From Microbacterium sp. LWO12-1.2 (GTDB lineage: Bacteria > Actinomycetota > Actinomycetes > Actinomycetales > Microbacteriaceae): DNA of 64,000 bases. Shown here one piece after another: positions 1-9,088 of this stretch. The stretch's first letter is position 1. The number at the start of each line of letters is the position of its first letter. The DNA lies in assembly GCF_040675875.1 (NCBI RefSeq), contig NZ_JBEGII010000001.1, forward strand, positions 2,480,001 through 2,544,000. The letters run 5' to 3'. The translations under genes were made by a program, and so were the position numbers. Under the pieces are notes generated by a model, which did no database searches, was not told where the DNA came from, and was given only the letters and a program-made list of their open reading frames with translations.

Positions 1-675
1 CAGCTCCTGCGGTGCGCCGCTCTCGACGATGCGCCCGTCGTCCATGTAGATCACCCGGTCGGCGACCTCGCGCGCGAACCCGATCTCGTGTGTGACGACC
101 ACCATCGTCATCCCCTCGGCCGCGAGGTCCTTCATGACCGCGAGAACCTCGCCGACGATCTCGGGGTCCAGCGCCGAAGTCGGCTCATCGAAGAGCATCA
201 CGCTCGGCTGCATCGCGAGCGCGCGTGCGATCGCTACTCGCTGCGCCTGTCCCCCCGACAGATTGCCGGGGAACGCGTTCGCCTTCGCGGCGAGCCCGAC
301 CTTGGCCAGGAGCCTGTCCGCACGTTCGTCGGCCTCCTGGGCTCCCAGCCCGAGCACCTTGCGTGGAGCGAGCGTGATGTTCTCCCGCGCCGTGAGGTGC
401 GGGAACAGGTTGAACTGCTGGAACACCATGCCGACATCGCGGCGAACGGCGGCGAGATCTGATCGGCGCTCCTTCGAGGTGAGCAGGTGTCCGTTCACCT
501 CGACGCTGCCGTGGCTGGGGGTCTCGAGGCCGTTCATGCAGCGCAGGAGCGTGCTCTTGCCCGAGCCGGACGCCCCGATGATGCAGACCACCTCGCCTTC
601 CGCGACATCGCAGGTGATCCCGTGGAGGACTTCGGTGGAACCGAAGCTGAGTCGCAGGTCGGTGACAGTGATCAT
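1..675 (-). CDS. Polar amino acid ABC transporter ATP-binding protein (3' end outside window)
   Basis: ATPase of an importer, expected on the cytoplasmic face bound to the two permeases encoded just upstream. The protein begins [17 protein letters not shown] and shows a Walker A (GASGSGKST), Q-loop ([12 protein letters not shown]), signature LSGGQ, Walker B with catalytic Glu ([11 protein letters not shown]) and the switch His (VVTHEIGFA). This order and spacing match the GlnQ/HisP branch. Its ATG overlaps the TGA of the upstream permease by 4 bp, so translation is probably coupled. The reading frame runs off the left edge after 225 codons, so about 20-30 residues of the C terminus are missing from view. 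Substrate cannot be read from the sequence; the family usually moves polar amino acids. Confidence 0.95.
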   Translation of the reverse strand, partial: MITVTDLRLSFGSTEVLHGITCDVAEGEVVCIIGASGSGKSTLLRCMNGLETPSHGSVEVNGHLLTSKERRSDLAAVRRDVGMVFQQFNLFPHLTARENITLAPRKVLGLGAQEADERADRLLAKVGLAAKANAFPGNLSGGQAQRVAIARALAMQPSVMLFDEPTSALDPEIVGEVLAVMKDLAAEGMTMVVVTHEIGFAREVADRVIYMDDGRIVESGAPQEL

Positions 676-1379
676 TTCGAGTCTCCTCGTGAGGGGGTGA
701 GCGCGTCTTCCACTCGGGGTGCCCGCGCATGAATGGTCAGTCGCCGCTCGTACCGCCGTCCGGCGGTGGAGAGGGCGAAGCAGATGACGAAGTAGACCGC
801 ACCGACCACCACGTAGGCGAGGATCGGCTGTCCGGTCTGGGAAGCGACGATGTTGCCCGCTCGGGTGAGCTCGATGAGTCCGATCACCGCGACGAGCGAG
901 CTGTCCTTGATCAGCACCACGAGGAACCCGATGCCCGGAGGCACCATGATGCGCGCGGCCTGCGGCATGACCACGTGGCGCAACTGCTTCGGCCACGACA
1001 GCCCCAGGGCCTGTGCCGCTTCGAACTGACCACGGGGAATCGCCTGGATGCTCCCCCGGACGATCTCGCTGATGTAGGCCGAGGCGAAGATCGTGAGGGC
1101 GAGCACTGCGGCCCAGTAGTCCGGGATGTTGCTCCCCGGCGACATCAGCGGCAGCGCGAAGTAGACGAAGAAGATGATGAGCAGCACCGGGACGCCCCGT
1201 ATCGCTCCCACCCAGATCGCGCTGATCCAGCGCAGCGGAGCAGACGGACTCGCGGCGAGGATGCCGGACGCGATGCCCACCACGCCGCCGAGGATCACGG
1301 ACAGGAAGCAGATCTGCAGCGTCACGAACGCGCCCTGCAGGATGAGCACGAGGTCGGAGAGATCGAAGGACGTGAACAT
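672..1379 (-). CDS. Amino acid ABC transporter permease
   Basis: Integral membrane subunit of the importer, 235 residues, from ATG ([12 protein letters not shown]). Several hydrophobic helices are visible and the cytoplasmic EAA loop reads [14 protein letters not shown], the contact point for the ATPase. The HisM/GlnP family is usually 215-240 residues, so this is full length. A longer reading frame continues upstream of this ATG but its sequence is arginine-rich and unlike any permease, so it was not used. It overlaps the downstream ATPase start by 4 bp and its own start overlaps the stop of the next permease by one base, giving a tight transcription unit. Confidence 0.95.
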   Translation of the reverse strand: MFTSFDLSDLVLILQGAFVTLQICFLSVILGGVVGIASGILAASPSAPLRWISAIWVGAIRGVPVLLIIFFVYFALPLMSPGSNIPDYWAAVLALTIFASAYISEIVRGSIQAIPRGQFEAAQALGLSWPKQLRHVVMPQAARIMVPPGIGFLVVLIKDSSLVAVIGLIELTRAGNIVASQTGQPILAYVVVGAVYFVICFALSTAGRRYERRLTIHARAPRVEDALTPSRGDSK

Positions 1380-2041
1380 CAGGCCACCTTCCAGCGGATG
1401 CCGCGCGTCTCGACGAGACGGGATGCCCCCGCGATGAGGAACGCGACGATGAAGTACAGGAGTCCGCCGACGACGAACGTCTCGATGGTGCGGAAGGTGC
1501 TCGTCGTGATGCCCATCATCACGTGCATCAACTCCGGCACGGCGACGATGGAGGCGATCGAGGAGGCGAGGAACAGCAGGATCACCTGGTTCGTCAGCGA
1601 CGGCAGGACGTTCCGCAGCGCCGGCACCAGTCGGACATGGAAGAACGTGGCCCGCCGTGACAGCCCGAGCGCGTCCGCCGCCTCTATCTGCCCCTTGGGG
1701 ATCGCCTCGAACCCGGCCCGGTAGATCTCCGCGAGATAGGCGGAATTGTTGACGCTCAGCGCGATGATCCCCGCCGTGATGGGATCGAAGTTGACCCCGA
1801 CGGAGGGCAGCGCGAAGTAGATGAGGTAGAGCTGGAGCAGCAGCGGGGTGTTGCGGATGACCTCGACGTACGTGCTGCCGACGGCTCGCGCGACGGGATT
1901 GCCCGCCGCGCGCAACAGGTAGACGCCGACGCCGAGCGGTGAACCGATGAGCACGGCGGCGACGGTGATGAGCACGCTCACGCCGAGACCGGCGAGCAGC
2001 TCGGGAGCGTAAGGGATCAGGTCCCCGAAGAAGAGTTGCAT
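1379..2041 (-). CDS. Amino acid ABC transporter permease
   Basis: Second membrane subunit, 220 residues ([16 protein letters not shown]). It has the same architecture as its neighbour, with an EAA loop [15 protein letters not shown] and the family motif around [18 protein letters not shown]. The pair would form a heterodimeric pore. The gene lies between the binding-protein gene and the other permease with no room for an internal promoter, so it belongs to the same four-gene operon. Full length for the family. Confidence 0.95.
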   Translation of the reverse strand: MQLFFGDLIPYAPELLAGLGVSVLITVAAVLIGSPLGVGVYLLRAAGNPVARAVGSTYVEVIRNTPLLLQLYLIYFALPSVGVNFDPITAGIIALSVNNSAYLAEIYRAGFEAIPKGQIEAADALGLSRRATFFHVRLVPALRNVLPSLTNQVILLFLASSIASIVAVPELMHVMMGITTSTFRTIETFVVGGLLYFIVAFLIAGASRLVETRGIRWKVA

Positions 2042-2098
2042 GAAAGGTCCGTTCGGGCTGCCCCGCCATGACGGCGGGGCAGCCGAAAAAGGTCGTCG

Positions 2099-2917
2099 CT
2101 ACTTGATCAGGTCGGGGACGTCGGTGCCGAGCCACTCGTTGTACGAGTCGTTCGCGGCGTCGCTGATGTTGTAGTTGAGGATGAAGTTGTCGACGTAGTT
2201 GAGCCAGAGCTGGTCGCCCTGCTTCAGCCCCATGGAGACGACGGACGGGCTCAACTGCGGCGCGTCGACGACGGTGAACTCGCCGTCGGAGTCGTCGAGG
2301 ATCCCCTGTGCGACGGAGTTGCTCTCCATGAGCGCGTCGACCTTGCCGCTGCGCAGCGCCTGGATCGAGTCGGCGACCGCCTCGAACAGGCTCGCGTTCG
2401 CCTCAGGGAACCGCGTCTCGAGGATCGTGGCCGGCACGCTGCCGCGCGTGGCCGCCACGGTCCGCCCGGCAAGCGCGTCATACGAGGCGATGTCGCTGCC
2501 GGCGGGGACGAGTACGACCTGGCCTTCGGCGGCATACGGCCGCGACATCGCCACCTTCTGTGCGCGTTCGTTCAGGTTTGTGAGGGCCGCGACGATGATG
2601 TCGACCTTGCCCGTCTCCAGCAGCGGGATGCGGTTGGCGTTCGTGGTGGAGACGAACTCGATCTTCGCGCCGAGCGAGTCGGCGAGCGCCTGCGCGGCAT
2701 CGATGTCGAAGCCCTCGTATTCGCCGGAACTGGCCATGACTCCGTACGGAGGCGCATCGGCGAAAACACCGACAACGAGCGTCTTCTTCTCGAGGACCTT
2801 CGTCAGGGTGCTCTCCTGCGCTGTCGCCCCTGGGCTCCCGCTCGAGGTGCACGCGGCGAGTGCGAGGGCGCTCGTCGCGGCTACTGCCACGCCGACAAGG
2901 ATGCGCGTCAACTTCAT
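2099..2917 (-). CDS. Extracellular solute-binding lipoprotein of the amino-acid-type ABC importer
   Basis: Family 3 periplasmic-type binding protein, 272 residues, first gene of the importer operon. The N terminus MKLTRILVGVAVAATSALA followed by LAAC is a lipoprotein signal with Cys as the anchor residue. The mature part shows the conserved EGFDIDAAQALADSLG and ATRGSVPA segments. I chose this ATG because GAAAGG lies about 8 bases upstream; a longer frame adds 23 residues that are not signal-like. It is divergent from a sugar-acid dehydratase operon, so the imported substrate may be an acidic sugar derivative rather than an amino acid. That is inference only. Confidence 0.93.
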   Translation of the reverse strand: MKLTRILVGVAVAATSALALAACTSSGSPGATAQESTLTKVLEKKTLVVGVFADAPPYGVMASSGEYEGFDIDAAQALADSLGAKIEFVSTTNANRIPLLETGKVDIIVAALTNLNERAQKVAMSRPYAAEGQVVLVPAGSDIASYDALAGRTVAATRGSVPATILETRFPEANASLFEAVADSIQALRSGKVDALMESNSVAQGILDDSDGEFTVVDAPQLSPSVVSMGLKQGDQLWLNYVDNFILNYNISDAANDSYNEWLGTDVPDLIK

Positions 2918-3029
2918 TGTGATGCCTTTCGGGTTTCGGCCTCCGGCGCTGCCATCGTGCACAACGCTGTGGGTCTGTGGACGCACCGCTGAGGGGTGCA
3001 GGAACAGACAATACCTGGAGATTGCCCTG

Positions 3030-3039
3030 TTGTCGACAA
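3030..3039. promoter_or_regulatory. Palindromic operator candidate TTGTCGACAA
   Basis: A perfect 10-bp palindrome in the region between the divergent ABC importer and sugar-acid operons. TTGT(N2)ACAA is the usual shape of FCD-type GntR operators. No GntR gene lies next to it in this window, so the regulator would be outside. A nearby TATCTT just downstream could be the -10 of the rightward operon. Confidence 0.5.
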
Positions 3040-3101
3040 TCGACTATCTTCGAATTCTGGCAGCGGGGTTCTCCCGTCCTCATCACGGTTAGAAGGTCTT
3101 C

Positions 3102-4241
3102 ATGCAAATCCTCCGAATCGACACGTGCGGCCTGCGGGGTGCGACGCCCGAGGGAGGGTGGTCGCACGAGCTGCAGCCCGACGACATCGTCCACACACTC
3201 GTCGCGGTCCACACCGACGACGGCAGGGTGGGCGTCGGCAGCGCGTTCACATCCGAGAGCCTGGTGCGGGGCGCCGTCGATCTGCTGTCCCCCCACCTGA
3301 TCGGCGAGAACCCCCTCGAGGTGGAGCGCCTCACGGAGACACTGCACCAGACCGCCTTCTGGATGGGACGGGGCGGCTCACTCACACACGCGACCAGCGC
3401 GATCGACATCGCCCTGTGGGATATCGCCGGACAGGCATCGTCGCAACCCGTCGGCCGGCTCCTCGGCGGCCGCCACAGAGAACGAGTGCGCCCCTACGCG
3501 TCCGTGCTGATGGACGAAGCCGGGCCCATGACCGAGAACCTGGAAGAGCTCGTCGAGACCGGCTTCTCCGCATTCAAGATCGGCTGGTGGAAGTTCGGGC
3601 GCGTGGATGCGGCGACCGACGAGGCCACGGTCGCCGCAGCGCGGGCGGCGGTGGGCGACCGCCTGCTCGCCGTGGACGCCGGCGGCTCCGAGGCCTTCTT
3701 CCCGGGCGACCTGGCCTGGGCGAAACGCACCGCCCGCATGCTCGCCGACTACGACGTCGCCTGGTTCGAGGAGGCACTCGCCCCCGACGACATCGACGGA
3801 TTCGCCGAACTCCGCGCATCATCCCCCGTCCGCATCTCCGGCGGCGAAGTGCTCACGCGACGCCAGAGCTTCCAGCCGTACCTCGACAGACATGCTTTCG
3901 ACATCGTGCAACCGGACACCACGAAGGGCGGCGGGCTGAGCGAGTCGCGCCGGATCGGATGGGCGGCCCAGGACCGCGGCATCCGCCTCATCCCGCACGG
4001 GTGGAACACCGGTATCGGGCTCGCGGCGGACCTGCAGCTGGCTTCGGCTCTCGCATCGACCGACCTGGTCGAGTACAAGACCGGATCCGCGTACGTCGAC
4101 GACCTGATCAGCGGGGGCTGGAGGCTGGATGCCGATGGCTTCCTCGACATCCCGTCGATGCCGGGTCTCGGGGTGACCCTCGACGAGGAAACGCTGGAAC
4201 GTTACGGCACCCGGCCGGACTTCGCCGCGACCGGCCGATGA
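3102..4241 (+). CDS. Sugar-acid dehydratase, mandelate racemase/enolase superfamily
   Basis: Probably dehydrates an aldonate to a 2-keto-3-deoxy acid in the cytoplasm. The 379-residue protein has the N-terminal capping domain and a barrel carrying the three acidic metal ligands in LLAVDAGG, WFEEALAP and ISGGEVL, plus the C-terminal IPHGWNTGIG His motif seen in galactonate/rhamnonate-type dehydratases. The downstream aldolase and kinase genes support a dehydratase rather than a racemase. The exact aldonate (galactonate, gluconate, fuconate and so on) cannot be decided by eye. First gene of a three-gene operon divergent from the ABC importer. Confidence 0.88.
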   Translation: MQILRIDTCGLRGATPEGGWSHELQPDDIVHTLVAVHTDDGRVGVGSAFTSESLVRGAVDLLSPHLIGENPLEVERLTETLHQTAFWMGRGGSLTHATSAIDIALWDIAGQASSQPVGRLLGGRHRERVRPYASVLMDEAGPMTENLEELVETGFSAFKIGWWKFGRVDAATDEATVAAARAAVGDRLLAVDAGGSEAFFPGDLAWAKRTARMLADYDVAWFEEALAPDDIDGFAELRASSPVRISGGEVLTRRQSFQPYLDRHAFDIVQPDTTKGGGLSESRRIGWAAQDRGIRLIPHGWNTGIGLAADLQLASALASTDLVEYKTGSAYVDDLISGGWRLDADGFLDIPSMPGLGVTLDEETLERYGTRPDFAATGR

Positions 4242-4295
4242 TGATGAAGCGAGTCGCCGCCCTTTCTGCTCGATCGATATCGAGAGGCGTGACCG

Positions 4296-4934
4296 ATGCG
4301 CTCCGTCCCTTCTGAAACACTCATGCGGACAGGGGTGATCGCGGTGCTTCGGGCCGCTGACGCACGGCTGTACGAGCCGGTGGTGAAGGCACTCGCCGAG
4401 TCCGGAGTGCTCTGCATCGAGCTCACGATGACCACACCGGGCACCATCGAGATCCTTCCGCAGGTGATCGCCGCGGTGCCGGAGGCGGAGATCGGCGTCG
4501 GAACGGTCCTGACGGCGCACGATGCCCGCGCGGCGCTGGGAGCAGGAGCACGCTTCCTCGTCTCACCGACCGTGTCACCCGAGGTCATCGACATCGCGGA
4601 CTCGTTCGGCGCGGCGATCTATCCCGGTGCGCTCACTCCCACAGAGGTACACGCGGCGTGGGAACGTGGCGCGACGGCGGTGAAGGTCTTCCCCGCAATG
4701 TCAGTCGGCTCCGACTACGTGCGCCAGTTGGCCGGCCCTTTGCCGCATCTGCTCACGCTGCCTTCCGGCGGAGTCACGCTCGAAGAGATACCGGAGTGGA
4801 TCAGGGCCGGATGCATCGCGGTGAGCCTCGGGGGGCCACTCATCGGCGATGCCTTCACCGGCGGAAGCCTCGACGCGTTGAAGGAGCGAGCACGGCGGGC
4901 ACTCGCTGGCGTCGTGAAGGGCAAGGCCGTATGA
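4296..4934 (+). CDS. eda: KDPG/KDPGal-type class I aldolase
   Basis: Cleaves a 6-phospho-2-keto-3-deoxy sugar acid to pyruvate and glyceraldehyde 3-phosphate. The 212-residue protein shows the family signatures CIELTMTTPG with the catalytic Glu, GVGTVLTA, FLVSPTVSPEV and the Schiff-base Lys in TAVKVFPAM. Length is normal for the Eda/DgoA family. Start set at the ATG preceded by GAGAGG about 9 bases away. Its stop overlaps the next gene's ATG. It works directly after the neighbouring kinase in the pathway. Confidence 0.93.
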   Translation: MRSVPSETLMRTGVIAVLRAADARLYEPVVKALAESGVLCIELTMTTPGTIEILPQVIAAVPEAEIGVGTVLTAHDARAALGAGARFLVSPTVSPEVIDIADSFGAAIYPGALTPTEVHAAWERGATAVKVFPAMSVGSDYVRQLAGPLPHLLTLPSGGVTLEEIPEWIRAGCIAVSLGGPLIGDAFTGGSLDALKERARRALAGVVKGKAV

Positions 4935-5884
4935 CGAGGGCACCGTTGCATGTCGTGACAGTCGGCGAGACGATGGGGCTGTTCGCCAACGACCGCCCTG
5001 GACCGTTGTCGACGGCACGCACGCATACACTCAGCTTCGGCGGCGCCGAGAGCAACGTGGCGATCGCCCTCGCCCGTCTGGGCGCACGAGCATCGTGGGT
5101 CAGCCGGCTCGGCGACGACCCGCTGGGGGAGCTGATCTCCCGCGAGCTGCGCGCGGAACGGGTGGATGTGCATGCATCCCGGCATGCCGAGCTGCCGACC
5201 GGGCTCATGCACAAGCACCGTCGCACGACCTCGACGGCCACCGTGCGCTTCTGGCGGACGGGGAGCGCGGCGTCGACGCTGCGTCCGTCGGATGTGCCGG
5301 ACGAACTGCTGCGCAGCGCCGACATCGTGCACCTGACCGGAATCCTCCCCGGCCTCTCCGCTGACGCCCGCGCCTGCGCGCTGGTCACCGCTCAGCGGGC
5401 ACGGGCGGCGGGGATCACGGTCTCGTTCGACATCAACCACCGCGAATCGGTGTGGCACGGACGCGACCCTCGTCCGGCGTATTCCGAACTCGTCGAATCG
5501 GCGGACCTCGTCTTCGCGGGCGAAGACGAGGCCGCCCTGCTCGTCGGAGACGGGGAACCGGCCGAGCTCGCCCAGCGGCTGCGGGACCTCGGTCCCCGCG
5601 AAGTCGTGATCAAGCGGGGTGAGCTCGGAGCCATCGGCCTGGACGGTCGCCAGCACTGTCTGCAGCCACCCTGCGCCGTGGACGTGGTGGACACCGTCGG
5701 GGCGGGCGACGCCTTCGTGGCCGGCTACCTGAGTCTCTGGGACGGAGAGTCGACGATGGAGGATCGGCTTCGGCGCGCCGCGGCCGCGGGCGCCTACGCG
5801 TGCACGGCGATCGGCGATTGGGAAGGAAGCCCGACGGTTTCAGAGCTCACGCGCATGAGCGCTCGGGAGGGCGTGACGCGCTGA
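4931..5884 (+). CDS. kdgK: 2-dehydro-3-deoxy-sugar-acid kinase (PfkB family)
   Basis: Carbohydrate kinase of 317 residues that would phosphorylate the 2-keto-3-deoxy acid made by the dehydratase. It has the PfkB N-terminal GGAESNVAIALARLGA and the C-terminal catalytic motif DTVGAGDAFVAGYL, whose Asp is the catalytic base. The start ATG overlaps the aldolase stop (ATGA). E. coli DgoK belongs to a different fold, so this operon uses the KdgK-type solution. A longer in-frame reading upstream was rejected because it lies inside the aldolase gene. Confidence 0.9.
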   Translation: MTRAPLHVVTVGETMGLFANDRPGPLSTARTHTLSFGGAESNVAIALARLGARASWVSRLGDDPLGELISRELRAERVDVHASRHAELPTGLMHKHRRTTSTATVRFWRTGSAASTLRPSDVPDELLRSADIVHLTGILPGLSADARACALVTAQRARAAGITVSFDINHRESVWHGRDPRPAYSELVESADLVFAGEDEAALLVGDGEPAELAQRLRDLGPREVVIKRGELGAIGLDGRQHCLQPPCAVDVVDTVGAGDAFVAGYLSLWDGESTMEDRLRRAAAAGAYACTAIGDWEGSPTVSELTRMSAREGVTR

Positions 5885-5890
5885 TGCCAG

Positions 5891-5926
5891 GGGCGCCGCC
5901 GGTCGCGGATGCGGTCGGCGGCGCCC
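5891..5926. terminator. GC-rich hairpin between convergent genes
   Basis: GGCGCCGCCG and CGGCGGCGCC arms pair perfectly around a 14-base loop, just after the kinase stop and before the end of the leftward gene. Probably a bidirectional terminator; there is no U-tract, as is common in actinobacteria. Confidence 0.65.
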
Positions 5927-5957
5927 GAGATCATGTCCTGATGCCGGGGCCCGCGGT

Positions 5958-6365
5958 TCAGACGCCGCCCGATCCGCTCGCGGCATCCGCGGCGGACGTA
6001 GCGAGAGCACTGAGGTGCTCATGCACGAGACGCCACCCGTCGTCTGTCTTCACGAAGGCGTTTGTCGCGCGACCCGATCCCTCGGCCGGAGAGCCCTGCA
6101 CCGTGCCGCTCCACCGATAGGTGTAGATCGCGACGGCCGCATCATCCCCGTCGACGACCCACTCGATATCCTCGGCCCAGTAGCGCTCATCGGGGATCAG
6201 CGCCCAGGTGCGCTCGAAGTAGTCCTGCACGGCGGCCCGTCCGATGCAGGTGGCGTCGCCGAAGAAATAGACCGGTTCCGGCGCCAGGATGCGTGCGACC
6301 TGATCGAAGTCGTGCGAGTTCGTGGCGTCGAGGTACTGCTCGAGCGCGTCGACGGGACCGGTCAT
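5958..6365 (-). CDS. SnoaL/NTF2-like domain protein
   Basis: A 135-residue alpha+beta barrel protein (MTGPVDALEQYLDATNSHDF). The opening helix with ATNSHDFDQVARILA, the central FFGDATCIGRAAVQDYFERTW and the late strand FVKTDDGWRLVHEHLS are typical of the DUF4440/SnoaL group. Members are steroid-isomerase-like enzymes or ligand-binding proteins, so function stays open. Its ATG overlaps the stop of the upstream acetyltransferase, so the two are cotranscribed. Confidence 0.8.
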   Translation of the reverse strand: MTGPVDALEQYLDATNSHDFDQVARILAPEPVYFFGDATCIGRAAVQDYFERTWALIPDERYWAEDIEWVVDGDDAAVAIYTYRWSGTVQGSPAEGSGRATNAFVKTDDGWRLVHEHLSALATSAADAASGSGGV

Positions 6366-6955
6366 GGAATGTGTGCTCCTCTGTCTTCTCGGCAGGTGTC
6401 CAGAGCCGCGCTCATCTGCCAGATCTGCGGACCCTCCGCGGGCTCGGAATGGGACATGACGCGGAAGCCGTGCCTCTCGTAGAGACGGACGTTCCGCGGA
6501 TCCGACGTCTCCAACCGCACCTCGCGCGCACCACGCTCGGCGATCGCGGCGAGCGCGAACTCGAGCAGCGCCGCAGCGATGCCCCTGCCCTGGCTCGCAG
6601 GCCGCACGCCCAGGGTCTCCAGCCTCCAGGCATCCGCCGGTGACGGGGTCTGATCGAGGCGATCGAGGCGATCGCCGTGCAGTGCGACGATCTGCTCCAC
6701 CATGTCGTCGTCGGGCTCCGGCGCGTCCGGCGGGAGCAGCGCGATCACGCCATCACAGGCGTCGGTGACGGCCACGACCCCCTGCTCCTGGGCGTACCGC
6801 AGATACAGGAGCTGCAGCGCCCGCAGCCGCTCCTCGTAGTCGTCCTCCGGGAGCACGTGACGGGTCCACGCGTAATTCTCGAACGCCTCGGCGAGCGTCT
6901 CAGCACCCGCGTCCAGATCCGTCGCCGCGGCACATCTCACCAGAAGAACACCCAC
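6362..6955 (-). CDS. GNAT-family N-acetyltransferase
   Basis: A 197-residue acetyl-CoA-dependent acyltransferase. The acetyl-CoA loop reads GVRPASQGRGIAAALL (Q/RxxGxG/A motif) and the C-terminal DPRNVRLYERHGF strand-helix is the standard GNAT end. The start is a GTG; a second GTG five codons later is possible. The coding sequence has a short tandem duplication encoding RLDRLD (three copies of ATCGAGGCG). Substrate unknown. Confidence 0.88.
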   Translation of the reverse strand: MGVLLVRCAAATDLDAGAETLAEAFENYAWTRHVLPEDDYEERLRALQLLYLRYAQEQGVVAVTDACDGVIALLPPDAPEPDDDMVEQIVALHGDRLDRLDQTPSPADAWRLETLGVRPASQGRGIAAALLEFALAAIAERGAREVRLETSDPRNVRLYERHGFRVMSHSEPAEGPQIWQMSAALDTCREDRGAHIP

Positions 6956-6980
6956 CCCAAAAGTCTAGAGCGCCAGCTCG

Positions 6981-7775
6981 TCAACTCCAGGGAAGAGGCA
7001 CCTTCCGCAACGCCGCTTCGGCCGCGCGACGTCCTTCGGCGATGAGATGCGGCACGTCACGCATCGTCCACTGCGCGTGCTTCTGCATCTCGGGCTGGAT
7101 GAGCAGCACCGACTCGTCGGCGGCGAGTGCAGCCGTCCGCGTCACGGTCCTCATCATGCGCACGTTCTCCCACTTGGCGTGCAGTCGCACCACGATGACG
7201 CGTTGCGCACCGAGGGCGCGCGCCGCCGCGACCGGCACGTTGTCGACCATCCCGCCGTCGGCGAGCAGCATCCCCTGGTGACGCACCGGCGGCAGCAGTC
7301 CCGGCACGGCGATCGTCGATCGCAGTGCCGTGCTCAACGGGCCGCGGTCGAGGATGACGCCCTCGCGTGTGCGCAGGTTCGTCGCGTAGGCGCCGAAGAC
7401 GCGCGGGAGGTCCTCGATCAGCGGATCCACGCCGAAGATGCGATGCACCACCTCTCTCGTGGCCACGGTGTCGAGGAGCCCCCACCGCGCAGCGCCCGTC
7501 CACCGCGCGATGTGTCGCCAGCGGAACGCGCGAGCTGCACGATCGATCGCCTCGACGGAGAACCCGGCGGCATAGGCGGCGGCGACCAGGGCCCCGGAGC
7601 TCGCGCCGACGGCGATACCCGGACGGATGCCGCGCTCGGCGAGCACCTGCAGCACACCGACGTGCGCGGCACCGAACGCACCGCCACCGCTGAGCACGAG
7701 GCCCAGCCCCGCATCGTCTCCGGGCTCGCCGCGCGTGCCGTCGCGGCTCGCGGCAGATCCTTCCACTGACACCAT
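6981..7775 (-). CDS. Patatin-like phospholipase family protein
   Basis: A 264-residue serine esterase with a Ser-Asp dyad. The oxyanion-hole motif LSGGGAFGAAHVG, the nucleophile elbow GASSG and the catalytic Asp in DGGMVDN are all present and in order. The family (bacterial RssA/YchK-like group) hydrolyses phospholipids or thioesters; the true substrate is unknown. Start placed at the ATG preceded by TAGGGTGAGC; a longer frame of 23 residues lacks a ribosome site. It is divergent from the amide hydrolase gene, so their promoters share one region. Confidence 0.9.
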   Translation of the reverse strand: MVSVEGSAASRDGTRGEPGDDAGLGLVLSGGGAFGAAHVGVLQVLAERGIRPGIAVGASSGALVAAAYAAGFSVEAIDRAARAFRWRHIARWTGAARWGLLDTVATREVVHRIFGVDPLIEDLPRVFGAYATNLRTREGVILDRGPLSTALRSTIAVPGLLPPVRHQGMLLADGGMVDNVPVAAARALGAQRVIVVRLHAKWENVRMMRTVTRTAALAADESVLLIQPEMQKHAQWTMRDVPHLIAEGRRAAEAALRKVPLPWS

Positions 7776-7845
7776 GACGCTCACCCTACGGCGAGATCCT
7801 TGGGGGTTCCACAGAGCTGATCGCAGCAGTGCGGTGCGACGCAAC

Positions 7846-7887
7846 CGGGTGAATGGCGGGTGGCACCCGGGTGACCGATGCGGGTGA
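7846..7887 (+). promoter_or_regulatory. Phased CGGGTG repeat array upstream of amide hydrolase 1
   Basis: Four CGGGTG copies begin at offsets of 0, 11, 22 and 35 bases, so they sit on nearly the same helix face. The third is part of the perfect palindrome CACCCGGGTG. An AT-rich -10-like TAATTT lies about 40 bases downstream and the hydrolase ATG about 110 bases downstream. The same repeat recurs at two other promoters in the window. It may be the operator of the LuxR-type regulators nearby, or a PHO-box-like site. Confidence 0.6.
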
Positions 7888-7996
7888 ATTCGCGCTCTTC
7901 CGATGTCGGCGTGCGCGCACTCGCCGAATAATTTCCCCAGAGCCCTTGCCCCGCCGGGGCGGGCGACTCATATCGACGATTGGAAGTACGGCGCTC

Positions 7997-9088
7997 ATGT
8001 GCACAAGAGTTGTATGGCCCGATGCCAACGGTGCAGTCATCGTTGGTCGAAACATGGATTTCCACATGGACCTGCTCTCCAACCTCTGGAAGCTTCCGCG
8101 CGGTATCGAGCGATCCGACGGGGTCAACGGCAACCTGACCTGGAAGGCGAAATACGGGAGCATCGTCGCCACGGCGTTCGACCTCATCGCGACGGACGGC
8201 ATGAATGAAGAGGGGTTCGCGGGCCATATCCTCTGGTTGGCGGAGTCCGACTACGGCAAGCCCGACGCCTCCGCGACGCAGCTGAGTCAGGCCATCTGGC
8301 TGCAGTACTACCTCGACAACTTCGCCACCGTCGAAGAGGCCGTCGCCTGGACGAACGAGTCGCAGGTGCAGATCGCTCAGCTCTTCGACCCCACCGGTCA
8401 CCTCGTCCCCACGCTGCACCTGGCGATCAACGATGCGAGCGGTGATTCCGCGATCATCGAATACACCGATGGGAAGCCGAAGGTCTACCACGGCCGGGAG
8501 TACCAGGTGATGACCAACTCCCCGACCTTCGACAAGCAGCTCGAACTCGTGAAGGAGGTCGAGGGTCTCGGCGGCGACAAGCCGCTTCCCGGGTCCACGC
8601 TGGCCAGCGACCGCTTCGCACGCGCTTCCTTCTACGTCGCGCACCAGAAGCAGCCGAAGACGCAGATCGAGGCCATGGCGGCCATGTTCAGCATCATCCG
8701 CAACGCCGCGCAGCCGTTCCGCACACCTGAGGAGGGCAAGCCGGATGCGTCCCAGACCATCTGGCAGGTCGTGCTCGACCTCACGAACAAGCGCTACGCG
8801 TTCGAGTCGACCACACGGCCGAACATCGTCTGGGTCGACTTCGATGACATGAGCTTCCACGAGGGCACCAAGGTGCTCAAGCTCGACCTTGTCGGACGGC
8901 TGGCGCTGGAGGGTGGGCTGGTCGGCAACGCGAGCCACCACTTCGCCGACGTCGGAGAGCTCGGACAGGCGGTCCTGGCGACGGGTACGGAAGCGCTCGA
9001 GTTCGTGGCGCGCAAGCAAGACGAGTTCGCGGCTCTCACGAAAGCCGTCCAGAGCCTGGTCGGCAAGAAGAAATCGAAGCAGTCATGA
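7997..9088 (+). CDS. Linear amide C-N hydrolase, choloylglycine hydrolase family (copy 1)
   Basis: Ntn-fold amidase of 363 residues. The protein starts Met-Cys, so removal of Met would expose Cys2 as the N-terminal nucleophile. Arg18 and Asp21 in VGRNMDFH, the Asn in VMTNSP and the Arg in LASDRFAR match the catalytic set of bile salt hydrolase and penicillin V acylase. No signal peptide, so cytoplasmic. Candidate substrates are N-acyl amides (acyl-amino acids, acyl-homoserine lactones, penicillin V); bile salts are unlikely for such an organism. Starting at this ATG is required by the Cys2 logic. It overlaps the downstream DUF308 gene and has a close paralogue 18 kb away. Confidence 0.88.
   Translation: MCTRVVWPDANGAVIVGRNMDFHMDLLSNLWKLPRGIERSDGVNGNLTWKAKYGSIVATAFDLIATDGMNEEGFAGHILWLAESDYGKPDASATQLSQAIWLQYYLDNFATVEEAVAWTNESQVQIAQLFDPTGHLVPTLHLAINDASGDSAIIEYTDGKPKVYHGREYQVMTNSPTFDKQLELVKEVEGLGGDKPLPGSTLASDRFARASFYVAHQKQPKTQIEAMAAMFSIIRNAAQPFRTPEEGKPDASQTIWQVVLDLTNKRYAFESTTRPNIVWVDFDDMSFHEGTKVLKLDLVGRLALEGGLVGNASHHFADVGELGQAVLATGTEALEFVARKQDEFAALTKAVQSLVGKKKSKQS

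Noticed and set aside
672..2135. 487-residue frame covering both permease genes
   Set aside because: The first ~250 codons are an arginine-rich reading of the second permease in the wrong frame; the true permease starts at MFTSFDLSD.
6654..6679. Tandem ATCGAGGCG repeats
   Set aside because: They lie inside the GNAT gene and encode RLDRLD; a short coding expansion, not a regulatory repeat.
8000..9088. Bile salt hydrolase as the exact function of the Ntn amidases
   Set aside because: Catalytic residues match the family, but the organism and context give no link to bile salts; only the broad family is supported.
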